64,000 nt of DNA from Endoryza foliicola (GTDB lineage: Bacteria > Bacteroidota > Bacteroidia > Chitinophagales > Chitinophagaceae): NCBI GenBank assembly GCA_965226965.1, contig OZ245715.1:2046001-2110000 (forward strand). The letters are read 5' to 3'. The position numbers were made by a program, and so were the translations under genes. Shown piece by piece: positions 9,672 through 18,579 of the stretch; the first letter of the stretch is position 1; each line of letters opens with the position of its first letter. The notes below the pieces were generated by a model that saw nothing but the letters and a program-made list of their open reading frames with translations, did no database searches and was not told where the DNA came from.

Positions 9672-11390
9672 ATGAGACAAACCATACTATCTTTTTTTGT
9701 TGTTGCACTTTCCTTGCAAAATGGGTATTCACAAGTTGTTGAAAATCGAATACCCGACGGGGGAGGAGCATTTCTTTCCGGGCCTTCCGACCAGATGGAT
9801 CCTGCTATCAAAAAATTATGGGTGTATCGATTGAAGCAATCTGTTGCATCTTTAAGGGCAAGTGGCGTTATTCCCGCGGCACCTATAAGCCCTCAAATTA
9901 CCTATAGCTCTCTTCGGATGCCTCTCAAAAGGGCTACCGCATTTACAGACTCAGGGTACTATGCCATGGAAGCTTTCATGGATCATAACCCCGCAGCAGG
10001 TCAATTGCGTGATTTCAACTGCGGTACCCGCACTTGGGAATACAATGGCGACTATAACCATACCGGAACAGATATCAATATTTTTCCATTTCCTTGGACG
10101 CGAATGAATGATAATTCCGTGGAAGTTGTGGCAGCTGCTGCCGGATACATCATTGAAGGAAATGGCTACAATCGATCGAATGTAGATGGTTGTGATTTTA
10201 CCAATTGTCAAGGCGGGGCTCCTTGTGAGGCCAATCAGATTTTTTTGTTACACGACGATGGCACTGTTGGAGTTTACCTTCATATGAAAAGGAATACCAT
10301 CACAACAAAAGCTATTGGCGCTCGAATTGAAAAAGGCGAGTATCTCGGAATAGTTGGAAGTTCCGGTCGTTCTAGAGTACCCCACCTGCATTTCGAAATT
10401 TGGCAGGATACCAACGGAGAACCCATCGATCCTTGGATGGGAACCTGTAATACCACTATTGCAAGTGGTCAAACCATGTGGGAGACTCAAGAAGCTTACC
10501 GAGCTTCATCTATTTTAAAAGTAATGACACATGGCCTGGCGCCGGTTATGGCAGCATGCCCGGAAAACGAGCAGGTAAATGTGCAAACTGTTTTTGTGCC
10601 GGGCAATACTTTGAAAGTGGCGGCGTATTATCGAGATAATATTTCAGGGCAAACAGTAACGCATCGCGTGTATGATGCTAACAACGATCTGTACTCACAA
10701 TGGACACAAACATTCACTTCCACTGACAATACTTCATTTGCATATTACAATGTAGTGTTACCCGTAAACGCCATAGCAGGCTCTTGGCGATACGAAGCTA
10801 GCTATGCCGGGTACACGAAGTCAACAAACTTTATTGTAACCTTGAGTTCGCTGCCTCTTGATTTATTGGGTTTTGAAGTAAGTACCAATTCAAATAAAAA
10901 AAATGAGTTGAGTTGGGAAGTAGTGAACGATCAAGAACTCCAAGAATATGAAGTTGAGAGAGGGCAAGATGGAAGATCAGGAATTAGTATTGGTAAAGTA
11001 GCCGTGAAACAAGCATTGCAAAACAGTTATAAGTTTACTGACGAACAAAGCTTGCCGGGCATTGCATATTATCGACTTAAGATGGTCGGTAAAAATGGTG
11101 CCGTAAAATATTCAAAGTGGGTAGTGGCGAAGAATGGATCTACAAGTGGTTTTACCGCTGCTACCGTTTCTAATTCGTCCATTCAAGTACAACTGTTAGA
11201 GGCTAGTTCAAAAGGCATGTTATACCTACGAAACAGTCAAGGACAGGTAGTGAAATCTTGGAATATAGCGGGAACAATAGGGCAAGTACTCACACTGAAA
11301 GCTTCAGGATTGGCTTCAGGCGTGTATCTCTTGGAATTCCGCAATGATCAATACCAGCCCTTTACCAAGAAGGTATTGATTGCACGATAA
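9672..11390 (+). CDS. Secreted M23 metallopeptidase with type IX secretion sorting domain
   Basis: The start at 9672 is preferred over an in-frame ATG ten codons upstream because it puts the signal peptide (RQTILSFFVVALSLQNGYS) at the N-terminus. The M23/LytM fold shows its zinc ligands: H130-x3-D134 (HTGTD), with H238-x-H240 (HLHFEIW). These are residues of lysostaphin-like endopeptidases that cut peptide cross-links or elastin-like proteins. After a beta-sandwich region and a fibronectin-like segment, the last ~75 residues form a Por secretion type A sorting domain (G-x-x-Y-L-R-N-S-Q-G-Q-V, then SGVYLLEF and a basic end). The enzyme is thus predicted to be exported across the outer membrane by the T9SS and kept at the cell surface or released. 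Confidence 0.88.
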   Translation: MRQTILSFFVVALSLQNGYSQVVENRIPDGGGAFLSGPSDQMDPAIKKLWVYRLKQSVASLRASGVIPAAPISPQITYSSLRMPLKRATAFTDSGYYAMEAFMDHNPAAGQLRDFNCGTRTWEYNGDYNHTGTDINIFPFPWTRMNDNSVEVVAAAAGYIIEGNGYNRSNVDGCDFTNCQGGAPCEANQIFLLHDDGTVGVYLHMKRNTITTKAIGARIEKGEYLGIVGSSGRSRVPHLHFEIWQDTNGEPIDPWMGTCNTTIASGQTMWETQEAYRASSILKVMTHGLAPVMAACPENEQVNVQTVFVPGNTLKVAAYYRDNISGQTVTHRVYDANNDLYSQWTQTFTSTDNTSFAYYNVVLPVNAIAGSWRYEASYAGYTKSTNFIVTLSSLPLDLLGFEVSTNSNKKNELSWEVVNDQELQEYEVERGQDGRSGISIGKVAVKQALQNSYKFTDEQSLPGIAYYRLKMVGKNGAVKYSKWVVAKNGSTSGFTAATVSNSSIQVQLLEASSKGMLYLRNSQGQVVKSWNIAGTIGQVLTLKASGLASGVYLLEFRNDQYQPFTKKVLIAR

Positions 11391-11403
11391 AAGGTATATC
11401 TGC

Positions 11404-11853
11404 ATGCAAGAAATAACACTCCACAAGAACGGTTTTGATCTTTCTACCGATCGCTCCAGAATTGATTTGGATGCCGTGCACCTGTTTCTTTCTACGAAAG
11501 CCTATTGGAGTTTGCATATCCCCAAAGAAACTGTGGCGAAGGCTATTGAGCAGTCTCTTTGCTTTGGTGTGTACCATGAAGACCGCCAAGTCGGATTTGC
11601 TCGGGTCATTACCGATTACGCAACCATTGCTTATTTGGGAGATGTGTACATTGAAGAGGAGTTTAGGGGATTGGGACTCTCTAAATGGCTGGTAGAAACG
11701 ATTATGAATCACCAATCCTTACAAGGACTTCGAAGATGGATATTATTAACCGGTGATGCGCATGGGTTGTACCGTCAATACGGGTGGAAAGAAATAGCCC
11801 AACCGGAGAAATGGATGGAATGCCACAACAAAGAGGTTTACACCAAGGGGTAG
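11404..11853 (+). CDS. GNAT family N-acetyltransferase
   Basis: This is a 149-residue protein from the ATG at 11404. An upstream in-frame ATG at 11380 would overlap the previous gene by 11 bp and adds no conserved residues. The GNAT core is visible: QVGFARVITDYATIAYLGDVYIEEEFRGLGLSKWL, where the R-G-L-G-L loop is the acetyl-CoA pyrophosphate-binding motif A. A G-L-Y-R-Q-Y-G-W end follows, typical of the subgroup that acts on small molecules. The substrate is unknown. A TATATCTG (7 of 8 consensus) lies directly upstream at the end of the peptidase gene, so it may have its own promoter. Confidence 0.85.
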   Translation: MQEITLHKNGFDLSTDRSRIDLDAVHLFLSTKAYWSLHIPKETVAKAIEQSLCFGVYHEDRQVGFARVITDYATIAYLGDVYIEEEFRGLGLSKWLVETIMNHQSLQGLRRWILLTGDAHGLYRQYGWKEIAQPEKWMECHNKEVYTKG

Positions 11854-11863
11854 GAGCAACAAT

Positions 11864-11889
11864 AAAAAAATCCCGCCAAAAGCGGGATC
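11864..11889 (-). terminator. Intrinsic terminator of rpsT
   Basis: Read on the minus strand the sequence is GATCCCGC-TTTT-GGCGGGA followed by a run of T. It ends about 40 bp after the rpsT stop. It may also end the plus-strand acetyltransferase transcript, but the T run is on the rpsT side. Confidence 0.9.
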
Positions 11890-11928
11890 AATATTGGTTT
11901 ACGAGTTTTTCAACCTCGAATAGACTGC

Positions 11929-12186
11929 TTACTTAGCGATCGCATTCACACGCTTCGTCAAACCGCTTTTTAAGTTAGCAGCTTTGTTTTTGTGGATGAT
12001 GCCACGCTTAGCGAGTTTATCGATCATAGAAGATACTTCAGTCAATTTAGCACCCGCTTCAGTTGCCGTTTTGATTTCTTTCAAATCACGAATCGCATTA
12101 CGGGTTGTTTTTCCGTAATATTTATTTCTATCGCGGCGTTTTGCGGCCTGACGTACATCCTTCTGGGTAGCTTTGTGATTAGCCAT
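11929..12186 (-). CDS. rpsT: 30S ribosomal protein S20
   Basis: This is an 85-residue, Lys/Arg/Ala-rich, fully helical protein beginning MANHKATQKDVRQAAKR and containing KRGIIHKNKAANLKSGL near the end, the S20 signature. S20 binds 16S rRNA early in 30S subunit assembly. Length and composition are normal for Bacteroidota. It is a single-gene transcript with its own consensus promoter (12208-12239) and terminator (11864-11889). Confidence 0.97.
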   Translation of the reverse strand: MANHKATQKDVRQAAKRRDRNKYYGKTTRNAIRDLKEIKTATEAGAKLTEVSSMIDKLAKRGIIHKNKAANLKSGLTKRVNAIAK

Positions 12187-12207
12187 GAACTCTAAAATTT
12201 AGGACGG

Positions 12208-12239
12208 CAAAGGTAATCGCTGTAAGGAGAACTACCAAA
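12208..12239 (-). promoter_or_regulatory. Bacteroidota-type promoter of rpsT
   Basis: The minus strand shows TACCTTTG at 12215-12208, an exact match to the TAnnTTTG -7 element. A TTTG lies about 20 bp upstream at 12239-12236, the position of the -33 element. Transcription would start near 12204, giving a leader of under 20 nt. Confidence 0.75.
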
Positions 12240-12313
12240 AAAATACAGGGTTTATTTCTGTTTTTTTTCAAAAATAGGCGCTTTTTCGACTAAATCCGGG
12301 CTTTTATTCGTTT

Positions 12314-12337
12314 AAAAACACCTTGTTTTTCAAGGTG
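12314..12337 (-). other. Hairpin in the rpsT-sucA intergenic region (terminator-like on minus strand)
   Basis: CACCTTG-TTTTT-CAAGGTG forms a 7-bp stem. On the minus strand it is followed by TTTTT, giving a terminator shape, yet no minus-strand gene lies upstream for it to end. On the plus strand no T run follows. It may block antisense transcription out of sucA or be part of the sucA promoter region. Confidence 0.45.
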
Positions 12338-12447
12338 CTGGACATTTTATCAAAATTTTCAAAAAATAGTGATTATCAGGGGTTCAACTACTCGGAGTTC
12401 CACCATTTTCACCGATATTTGCAAACCATTCAAAAGACGATGTTTTC

Positions 12448-15192
12448 ATGAAGGATTTTTCGTACATCACACAGTCACACCCACAGTTTATCGAGCATTT
12501 GTACCAGGATTTTGTAAAAGACCCTGCCAGTGTTGATCCAGATTTTAAAAAGTTTTTCGAAGGATTCGATTTTGCCGTGAATTCAGGCGCTGCCACCAAT
12601 GGTACCGCAACCGGTAGCACGAATGTCGGAGCCGATATCGATTGGAAAGCTGAAATCAACGCCTACCGAATGATCTTGGGGTATCGCAACAAAGGACATT
12701 TGATTGCCACTACCAATCCTATTCGCACTCGTAAAGACAGAGGAGCCAATCTCGATCTCTCCTTTTTTGGGTTCTCTGAGGCCGATCTCAATAAAGAATT
12801 CTTCGCGGGAAACATCATCGGATTAGGACGTACCGCCCTTCGCAATATTCTCAATCACTTACAAAAGAGCTACGCTTCCCACGTAGGGATTGAATTCAAA
12901 TACATTAGCGACCAGAAGAAAGTAGATTTTCTGACTACTGAAATTGAGCAGAAATTCCATCAAGACATGCCCTTTGAAACCAAAAAGCGCATTCTTGAAA
13001 AATTGAACCAAGGCGTGATGTTTGAAAAATTCCTTCACACCAAGTACATCGGTCAAAAGCGATTCTCATTGGAAGGAGGGGAAACAACCATTGCTGCCCT
13101 TGACGCGATCATTAACACTGCTGCCGATCATGAAGTTCAAGAAGTAGTGATTGGAATGGCACACCGCGGTCGTTTGAATGTACTCGCTAACATCATGGGA
13201 AAAACCTATGAGCAAATCTTTAGTGAATTTGAAGGAACGGCCAAGTTGGATCAAACCATGGGTAGCGGCGACGTGAAATACCATATGGGCTATGGTTCTG
13301 AATTAAAAACTCCGAATGGGAAAACCATTCACTTGAAATTGATGCCCAACCCTTCACACCTGGAAGCGGTTGATCCGGTGGTTGTAGGTTTTGCTCGCGC
13401 AAAAGCAGATATTTTATACAAGAGTGATTTCGATAAAATTCTTCCGATCCTGATTCATGGCGACGCTTCAGTTGCAGGTCAAGGTATCGTATACGAAGTA
13501 TTGCAAATGAGTGACCTCGATGGCTATTTCACGGGAGGTACCATTCACTTCGTGATCAATAACCAAATTGGATTCACCACCGATTTTGATGATGCGCGTA
13601 GTTCTGACTACTGTACTTCATTAGCGGCTGCTGTTCAAGCACCGGTATTGCACGTGAATGGCGATGATCCTGAAGCAGTAGTGAAATGCGTGCAAATAGC
13701 AACTCGTTACCGTCAGGCTTTCAACTCAGATGTTTTCATCGACATGGTTTGTTACCGTCGTCATGGTCACAATGAAGGAGATGATCCTAAGTTCACTCAA
13801 CCACAGCTCTATTCATTGATCGATAAACACCCCAACCCTCGTGAAGTGTACACTACGTATTTGTTGGATAAGGGTGAAAAGGACGTAAAAGAGTTGGCCA
13901 AGGAAATGGAACAGAAATTCTGGGGCGATCTTCAAGAACGTTTAGATGAAGTAAAACAAAATCCACTTCCGTATACTTACCAGCAACCCGAATTGGCTTG
14001 GAAAAGTTTGAGAACGGCAACAAACGATGACTTTGAAAGAAGTCCAATCACCGCCATCAAAAAAGAGGATTTTGAAAAAGTGTTCAATGCATTGATGGCA
14101 TGGCCTTCTGATTTCAAACCATTGAAGAAAATTGAAAAGATCATTCAAGATAAAGTGAAACTCTTCGAAGCCGAGCAAAAAATTGATTGGGCTACAGGAG
14201 AGTTACTTGCTTATGGAACATTGATCAATGATGGCAAGGATGTACGTATGAGCGGACAAGACGTACGCAGAGGTACTTTTAGTCATCGTCATGCTGTTTT
14301 GCGCGATGAGAATACGGATGTTGCCTACAATCGTTTGAGCAGAATAGAAGGTGCAACAGGTGAATTTAGAATTTACAACTCATTGCTCAGTGAATACGGA
14401 GTATTGGGATTTGAATACGGTTATTCATTGGCCAACCCTAATGCCTTGGTGTTGTGGGAAGCTCAGTTTGGAGACTTCAGCAATGGGGCCCAAACCATGA
14501 TCGACCAGTTCATTAGTGCAGGCGAGCAAAAATGGAACCGTATGAACGGTATCACCATGTTGTTGCCTCACGGGTACGAAGGCCAAGGTCCGGAACACAG
14601 TAGTGCTCGTTTGGAACGTTACCTCCAAATGTGTGCTGAATTAAATATGGTGGTTACCAATATCACCACAGCTGCGAATTTCTTCCACGCATTGCGACGT
14701 CAGTTGGCATGGCCTTTCCGCAAGCCAATGATCAATTTTAGCCCGAAAGCGAATTTGCGTCACCCCGGAACCTATTCACCGGTGTCTGCATTTTTAGAGG
14801 GTGGATTCAAGGAAGTGCTCGATGATACGTATGTGAAAGATCCAGCGCAAGTGAAGAAAGTATTGTTCTGCAGCGGTAAGATCTATTTTGATTTGGCCGA
14901 ACAACAAGAGAAAAGAGGTGCAACCGATGTAGCCATTGTTCGTTTGGAACAATTGTATCCATTGCCTGCAACTCAAATAGAAGCTTTGTATAAAAAGTAT
15001 AGCAAAGCAACTTGGTTCTGGGTTCAAGAAGAACCTTTGAACATGGGAGCCGCTTCTTTCTTGCAAATGAACTTGAAATCAATTAATTACGGAGTGATAA
15101 GTCGTCAACCGAGCGCTGCTACCGCCACAGGTTATGCGAAAGTTCACAAGGCAGAGCAAGAAGAAATCATCGAAACAGCATTTACTATTTAA
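12448..15192 (+). CDS. sucA: 2-oxoglutarate dehydrogenase E1 component
   Basis: This 914-residue enzyme is the thiamine-diphosphate-dependent decarboxylase of the 2-oxoglutarate dehydrogenase complex in the TCA cycle (cytosol). The N-terminal segment (S-H-P-Q-F-I-E-H-L-Y-Q-D-F) is the E1o-specific complex-binding region. The active-site region VVIGMAHRGRLNVLAN and the TPP/Mg motif GDASVAGQG ... NNQIGFTTD are intact. C-terminal transketolase-like elements (LLPHGYEGQGPEHSSARLER and SPKANLRHP) are also present. Length is standard. sucB follows after 34 bp, so E1 and E2 are made from one transcript. E3 (lpd) is not in the window. A weak GATATTTG element at 12414-12421 could be the -7 box. Confidence 0.97.
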   Translation: MKDFSYITQSHPQFIEHLYQDFVKDPASVDPDFKKFFEGFDFAVNSGAATNGTATGSTNVGADIDWKAEINAYRMILGYRNKGHLIATTNPIRTRKDRGANLDLSFFGFSEADLNKEFFAGNIIGLGRTALRNILNHLQKSYASHVGIEFKYISDQKKVDFLTTEIEQKFHQDMPFETKKRILEKLNQGVMFEKFLHTKYIGQKRFSLEGGETTIAALDAIINTAADHEVQEVVIGMAHRGRLNVLANIMGKTYEQIFSEFEGTAKLDQTMGSGDVKYHMGYGSELKTPNGKTIHLKLMPNPSHLEAVDPVVVGFARAKADILYKSDFDKILPILIHGDASVAGQGIVYEVLQMSDLDGYFTGGTIHFVINNQIGFTTDFDDARSSDYCTSLAAAVQAPVLHVNGDDPEAVVKCVQIATRYRQAFNSDVFIDMVCYRRHGHNEGDDPKFTQPQLYSLIDKHPNPREVYTTYLLDKGEKDVKELAKEMEQKFWGDLQERLDEVKQNPLPYTYQQPELAWKSLRTATNDDFERSPITAIKKEDFEKVFNALMAWPSDFKPLKKIEKIIQDKVKLFEAEQKIDWATGELLAYGTLINDGKDVRMSGQDVRRGTFSHRHAVLRDENTDVAYNRLSRIEGATGEFRIYNSLLSEYGVLGFEYGYSLANPNALVLWEAQFGDFSNGAQTMIDQFISAGEQKWNRMNGITMLLPHGYEGQGPEHSSARLERYLQMCAELNMVVTNITTAANFFHALRRQLAWPFRKPMINFSPKANLRHPGTYSPVSAFLEGGFKEVLDDTYVKDPAQVKKVLFCSGKIYFDLAEQQEKRGATDVAIVRLEQLYPLPATQIEALYKKYSKATWFWVQEEPLNMGAASFLQMNLKSINYGVISRQPSAATATGYAKVHKAEQEEIIETAFTI

Positions 15193-15226
15193 GCATTCAA
15201 CGAATTTTAATTAAGAATATATTTTT

Positions 15227-16447
15227 ATGATCGATATTAAAGTACCAACCGTAGGAGAATCCATTAGTGAAGTAACCTTACTGAAATGGACGAAGAAGAC
15301 CGGCGATTATGTAAAGCGCGACGAAGTGATTGCAGAATTGGAAAGTGAGAAAGCAACATTTGAAGTGAATGCTGAACAGGCCGGTGTTATTACATTGGGA
15401 AATATTGCAGAAGGCGATACCATTAAAATTGGTGATGTAATCGCTTCCATTGATGAAACAGCTGCTGCTCCTGCCGCTGCACCTGAAGCTCCTAAAGCAG
15501 AAGCACCTAAGGCTGAAGCTCCAAAAGCAGAGGCTCCAAAGCCCGCTGCCGCACCTGCTGAAAATGTGAAAGCAACTCCGGTAGCATCAGCTATCATTGC
15601 CGATAAAAAAGTAGATCCTAAATCGGTTACTCCAAGTGGAGTAGGTGGAAAAATATTGAAAGATGATGTATTGGCTGCCTTGAGCAATCCGGGAAGAAAG
15701 CCGGGTGCTGAACTCTTTGGTCGCAATGTGAAGAAGGAAAAAATGAGCAACCTCCGCAAAACCATTTCTCGCAGATTGGTGGAAGCGAAGAATACAACAG
15801 CCATGTTAACTACTTTCAATGAAGTAGACATGAAGCCGATCATGGACATCCGCGCTCAGTACAAAGACAAGTTCAAAGAGAAACACGGCGTAAACCTAGG
15901 TTTCATGAGCTTTTTTGCCAAAGCCTGTGCGTACGCTTTACAAGAATGGCCGGCTGTAAATGCCTATATTGATGGTGATGAATTGATTTACCACGATTAT
16001 TGCGATATCTCCATTGCGGTTTCTACACCACGCGGATTGACCGTTCCTGTAATGCGCAACGTAGAAAGCCTCGGAATGGCCGATATTGAAAAGAAAGTAG
16101 TGGAATTGGCCGGAAAGGCACGTGATAACAAATTAACCATGGAAGACTTGCAAGGAGGTACTTTTACCATCACCAATGGTGGTGTGTTTGGTTCTTTGCT
16201 CAGTACTCCCATTATTAATATTCCTCAATCTGCAATCTTAGGAATGCATAAAATTGAAGAACGACCCATTGCTATGAATGGTCAAGTAGTGATTCGCCCG
16301 ATGATGTATTTGGCGTTAAGCTACGATCACCGTATCATTGATGGTCGTGAAAGTGTTAGCTTCCTAGTGCGCGTGAAGGAATTGTTGGAGAATCCTCAGT
16401 TGATGCTTTTCGGAAAAGATCCGGTGAAAGCATTGCTGGAAATTTAA
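15227..16447 (+). CDS. sucB: Dihydrolipoyl succinyltransferase, E2 of 2-oxoglutarate dehydrogenase
   Basis: The 406-residue E2 carries one N-terminal lipoyl domain with the lipoylated Lys42 (ESEKATF). A flexible Ala/Pro linker follows, made of repeated APKAE units (about residues 88-106). Next come a peripheral-subunit-binding domain (V-T-P-S-G-V-G-G-K-I-L-K-D-D-V) and the catalytic acyltransferase core ending in YDHRIIDGRES, with the catalytic His and Asp. It transfers the succinyl group from lipoamide to CoA. It is co-directional with sucA at 34 bp, and a lipoprotein gene follows at 20 bp. The APKAE repeat is a short in-frame tandem repeat that could vary in length between strains. Confidence 0.97.
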   Translation: MIDIKVPTVGESISEVTLLKWTKKTGDYVKRDEVIAELESEKATFEVNAEQAGVITLGNIAEGDTIKIGDVIASIDETAAAPAAAPEAPKAEAPKAEAPKAEAPKPAAAPAENVKATPVASAIIADKKVDPKSVTPSGVGGKILKDDVLAALSNPGRKPGAELFGRNVKKEKMSNLRKTISRRLVEAKNTTAMLTTFNEVDMKPIMDIRAQYKDKFKEKHGVNLGFMSFFAKACAYALQEWPAVNAYIDGDELIYHDYCDISIAVSTPRGLTVPVMRNVESLGMADIEKKVVELAGKARDNKLTMEDLQGGTFTITNGGVFGSLLSTPIINIPQSAILGMHKIEERPIAMNGQVVIRPMMYLALSYDHRIIDGRESVSFLVRVKELLENPQLMLFGKDPVKALLEI

Positions 16448-16467
16448 ACCTTAAACGAGAACTGCTT

Positions 16468-17340
16468 ATGTTACGCGATCTTATCAAATGGGCTTTGCCC
16501 GTGCTTTTATTATCTGCCTGCGGGAAAGAACTGAGTGTTGATTCTACTGACCCGGGTTATTCCGGAAATGGCGGAGGCGGTAGTACGAATGGAGGCCTTC
16601 TTACCAAAGTAGTGGCCGCATCATCCATTGATACTTCAACTACCGAATATACCTACGACGTTAACAAACGTCTCATAAAAGAAACCTACTTAAGTACTTC
16701 GGGTTCATTAGGTGGTATGCAGGCTAGCTATGAATTCCGCATTTACAGAAATTCTGCAGGGATAATTACCAAGTACACTTATCTCACGAGCGAATTAGCC
16801 GGCAGTGGGTTAGACAGCCTTGTTTATGAAGCACGCTACAATAGCGCTAACGCTCGTTATACGGCCATCGTTTCTTATGCTTATGAAACCGGGTTTGATC
16901 CTGAAGTGTACGACAGTACTGTTTTTGTTTATAATACTGGTGGGAAGATTACAAAATCAGATACCTATGTGAACGCCTTCGGTACTTTCGAAAAAATTTC
17001 ATCGAACGATTTTACTTATGACGCTTCAGGCAATTTGGGAACCAATACACAAGCGGTAGACAATGGCACCGGAGTTGTTCCTTTTATGAAGCTCGGATTT
17101 AGCTACGATGGTAAGAAAGCAGCTATTACCTTACCTTACCTAGATGCAGTTGCCTTGAATAATTTATCTTATTCCAATTCTCAGAATGTACTGAAAACGA
17201 ATATCACCGTATATTCAGGTGGGGCACCACAGTCTTTTGAAGTGGCTTCTACTTATAAGTACAATTCAAATAACCAGCCTTCTTCAGCAAACTTAGTTTC
17301 TCAAAACGGCATTCAAACGGCTACTTACTTTTATAAGTAG
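16468..17340 (+). CDS. YD-repeat-like lipoprotein of unknown function
   Basis: This is a 290-residue protein with a lipoprotein signal (VLLLSAC, Cys18) and a short Gly/Ser-rich spacer (GNGGGGSTNGG). The remainder is beta-rich with tyrosine-aspartate units (TEYTYDVNKRLIKETY, NDFTYDASGNL, LGFSYDGKK, STYKYNSNNQ). These resemble YD/RHS-type repeats and the DUF4595-like lipoproteins common in Bacteroidota. It is 20 bp after sucB and is followed by a clean terminator, so it rides on the suc transcript. The association with the TCA enzymes is probably positional only. I do not recognise a function. Confidence 0.7.
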   Translation: MLRDLIKWALPVLLLSACGKELSVDSTDPGYSGNGGGGSTNGGLLTKVVAASSIDTSTTEYTYDVNKRLIKETYLSTSGSLGGMQASYEFRIYRNSAGIITKYTYLTSELAGSGLDSLVYEARYNSANARYTAIVSYAYETGFDPEVYDSTVFVYNTGGKITKSDTYVNAFGTFEKISSNDFTYDASGNLGTNTQAVDNGTGVVPFMKLGFSYDGKKAAITLPYLDAVALNNLSYSNSQNVLKTNITVYSGGAPQSFEVASTYKYNSNNQPSSANLVSQNGIQTATYFYK

Positions 17341-17360
17341 TTCCTATCAAATAGTTGAGA

Positions 17361-17386
17361 AGCCCGATTCAATAGAATCGGGCTTT
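17361..17386 (+). terminator. Intrinsic terminator of the sucAB-lipoprotein operon
   Basis: AGCCCGATTC-AATA-GAATCGGGCT forms a perfect 10-bp stem. It is followed by TT and T-rich sequence and lies 20 bp after the lipoprotein stop. Confidence 0.85.
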
Positions 17387-17388
17387 GT

Positions 17389-17396
17389 TATCTTTG
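17389..17396 (+). promoter_or_regulatory. -7 promoter element for the RsmB-like gene
   Basis: TATCTTTG is an exact TAnnTTTG match, placed 16 bp before the TTG start codon of the methyltransferase. It lies directly against the upstream terminator. It supports the TTG start because the next in-frame ATG is far downstream. Confidence 0.7.
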
Positions 17397-17412
17397 TACA
17401 AATTCATCTCTT

Positions 17413-18579
17413 TTGAGTCGCTACTATTCTTATATAAATACTGCTGCATCCATTCTTCATCACTATCAGGGATCAGAACCCCTTGCTGCGCATTTGAAAA
17501 AAATCTTTGCTCAGAACAAGAAAATGGGTTCTAAAGATCGAAAGTGGGTGAGTAGTTTGTGTTACGATTATTGCAGAGTGAAACCACATTTAACTACCAA
17601 TGACCTCCCTACCGCGGTACTTCAAGCACATTTTCTTTTAACACAACAGTCTACTGCATTATTGGAAGTAGCGGCTCCGGAATGGAACTTGTTAGCCTCG
17701 GAATCTTTTCAAGAAAAAATAAAAAGAATTGGCGCATCTGACGCAGCTAATATTGCTTGGGTGGAAGAGCTATCGCCTGAAGTCAACAAAGACGCTTATT
17801 TTACCGGCATTCTTCATCAACCTCCTTTTTATCTAAGACTTCGCCCAAGTTATGAGAAAATAGTTGTTGATAAATTGAAGAAGGCTGAACTCGCATTTGA
17901 ATCGATGTCTCCAAATTGCATCGCCTTGCAGGCAGGATTGAATATAGAAAATGTAATACAACTAAACAGGGAAGCAGTTGTTCAAGATCTTAGCTCACAA
18001 CGTGTACAAGAATTCTATAAGCTAATTTCTTGGGTAGGAAAACCTGAAAGGAAAACACCCACCGTTTGGGATTGCTGCGCCGCCAGCGGTGGTAAATCAA
18101 TTTTACTATTCGACACGCTTTCAACCATTGAACTATCAGTATCGGATATACGAGACTCCATTCTGCATAATTTATCAAACCGCTTTAAAGAAGCAGGCAT
18201 TAAGAATTACCACCGATTTGTGTTTGATGCCGGCAGGGGAAGCAAGCACGATCGCAAGTTCGACTTGGTAATTGCTGATGTGCCTTGCACAGGCAGCGGC
18301 ACTTGGTCGAGAACGCCTGAGCAATACCTTTTCTTTGATCAACAAAAGATTGAGACCTACGCGGCAGTTCAATCAAAAATTGTAAGCAATGTTCTTGCAA
18401 ATGTGAAGCCCGGGGGCTATTTCCTGTATTGTACCTGCTCTGTATTTACCAAAGAAAATGAAGAGAGAGTGCAAGAAATTCTTTCCAATAAAAAAATGAG
18501 ATTGGTTTATTCGGGATATCTAGACGGAACTTCAAGAAAGGCCGATACCTTATTCGCAGCTTTGTTTATTTCTGAATAG
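17413..18579 (+). CDS. RsmB/NOP-family RNA (cytosine-5) methyltransferase
   Basis: The 388-residue protein starts at a TTG codon (SRYYSYINTAASIL...). A consensus promoter sits 16 bp upstream, and the N-terminal helical NusB-like segment would be lost from a later ATG. The SAM-binding motif I is C-C-A-A-S-G-G-K-S, motif IV is DVPCTGSGTW, and motif VI is YCTCSVFTKENEE. The two Cys (P-C and T-C-S) are the catalytic and release residues of m5C RNA methyltransferases. The likely target is 16S rRNA, as for RsmB, but a tRNA target cannot be excluded. Its 3' end overlaps the convergent peptidase gene by 14 bp. Confidence 0.88.
   Translation: MSRYYSYINTAASILHHYQGSEPLAAHLKKIFAQNKKMGSKDRKWVSSLCYDYCRVKPHLTTNDLPTAVLQAHFLLTQQSTALLEVAAPEWNLLASESFQEKIKRIGASDAANIAWVEELSPEVNKDAYFTGILHQPPFYLRLRPSYEKIVVDKLKKAELAFESMSPNCIALQAGLNIENVIQLNREAVVQDLSSQRVQEFYKLISWVGKPERKTPTVWDCCAASGGKSILLFDTLSTIELSVSDIRDSILHNLSNRFKEAGIKNYHRFVFDAGRGSKHDRKFDLVIADVPCTGSGTWSRTPEQYLFFDQQKIETYAAVQSKIVSNVLANVKPGGYFLYCTCSVFTKENEERVQEILSNKKMRLVYSGYLDGTSRKADTLFAALFISE

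Noticed and set aside
15307..15849. 180-codon open frame antisense to sucB
   Set aside because: It is the mirror of the Ala/Pro-rich linker and lipoyl domain. Low complexity on the opposite strand explains it.
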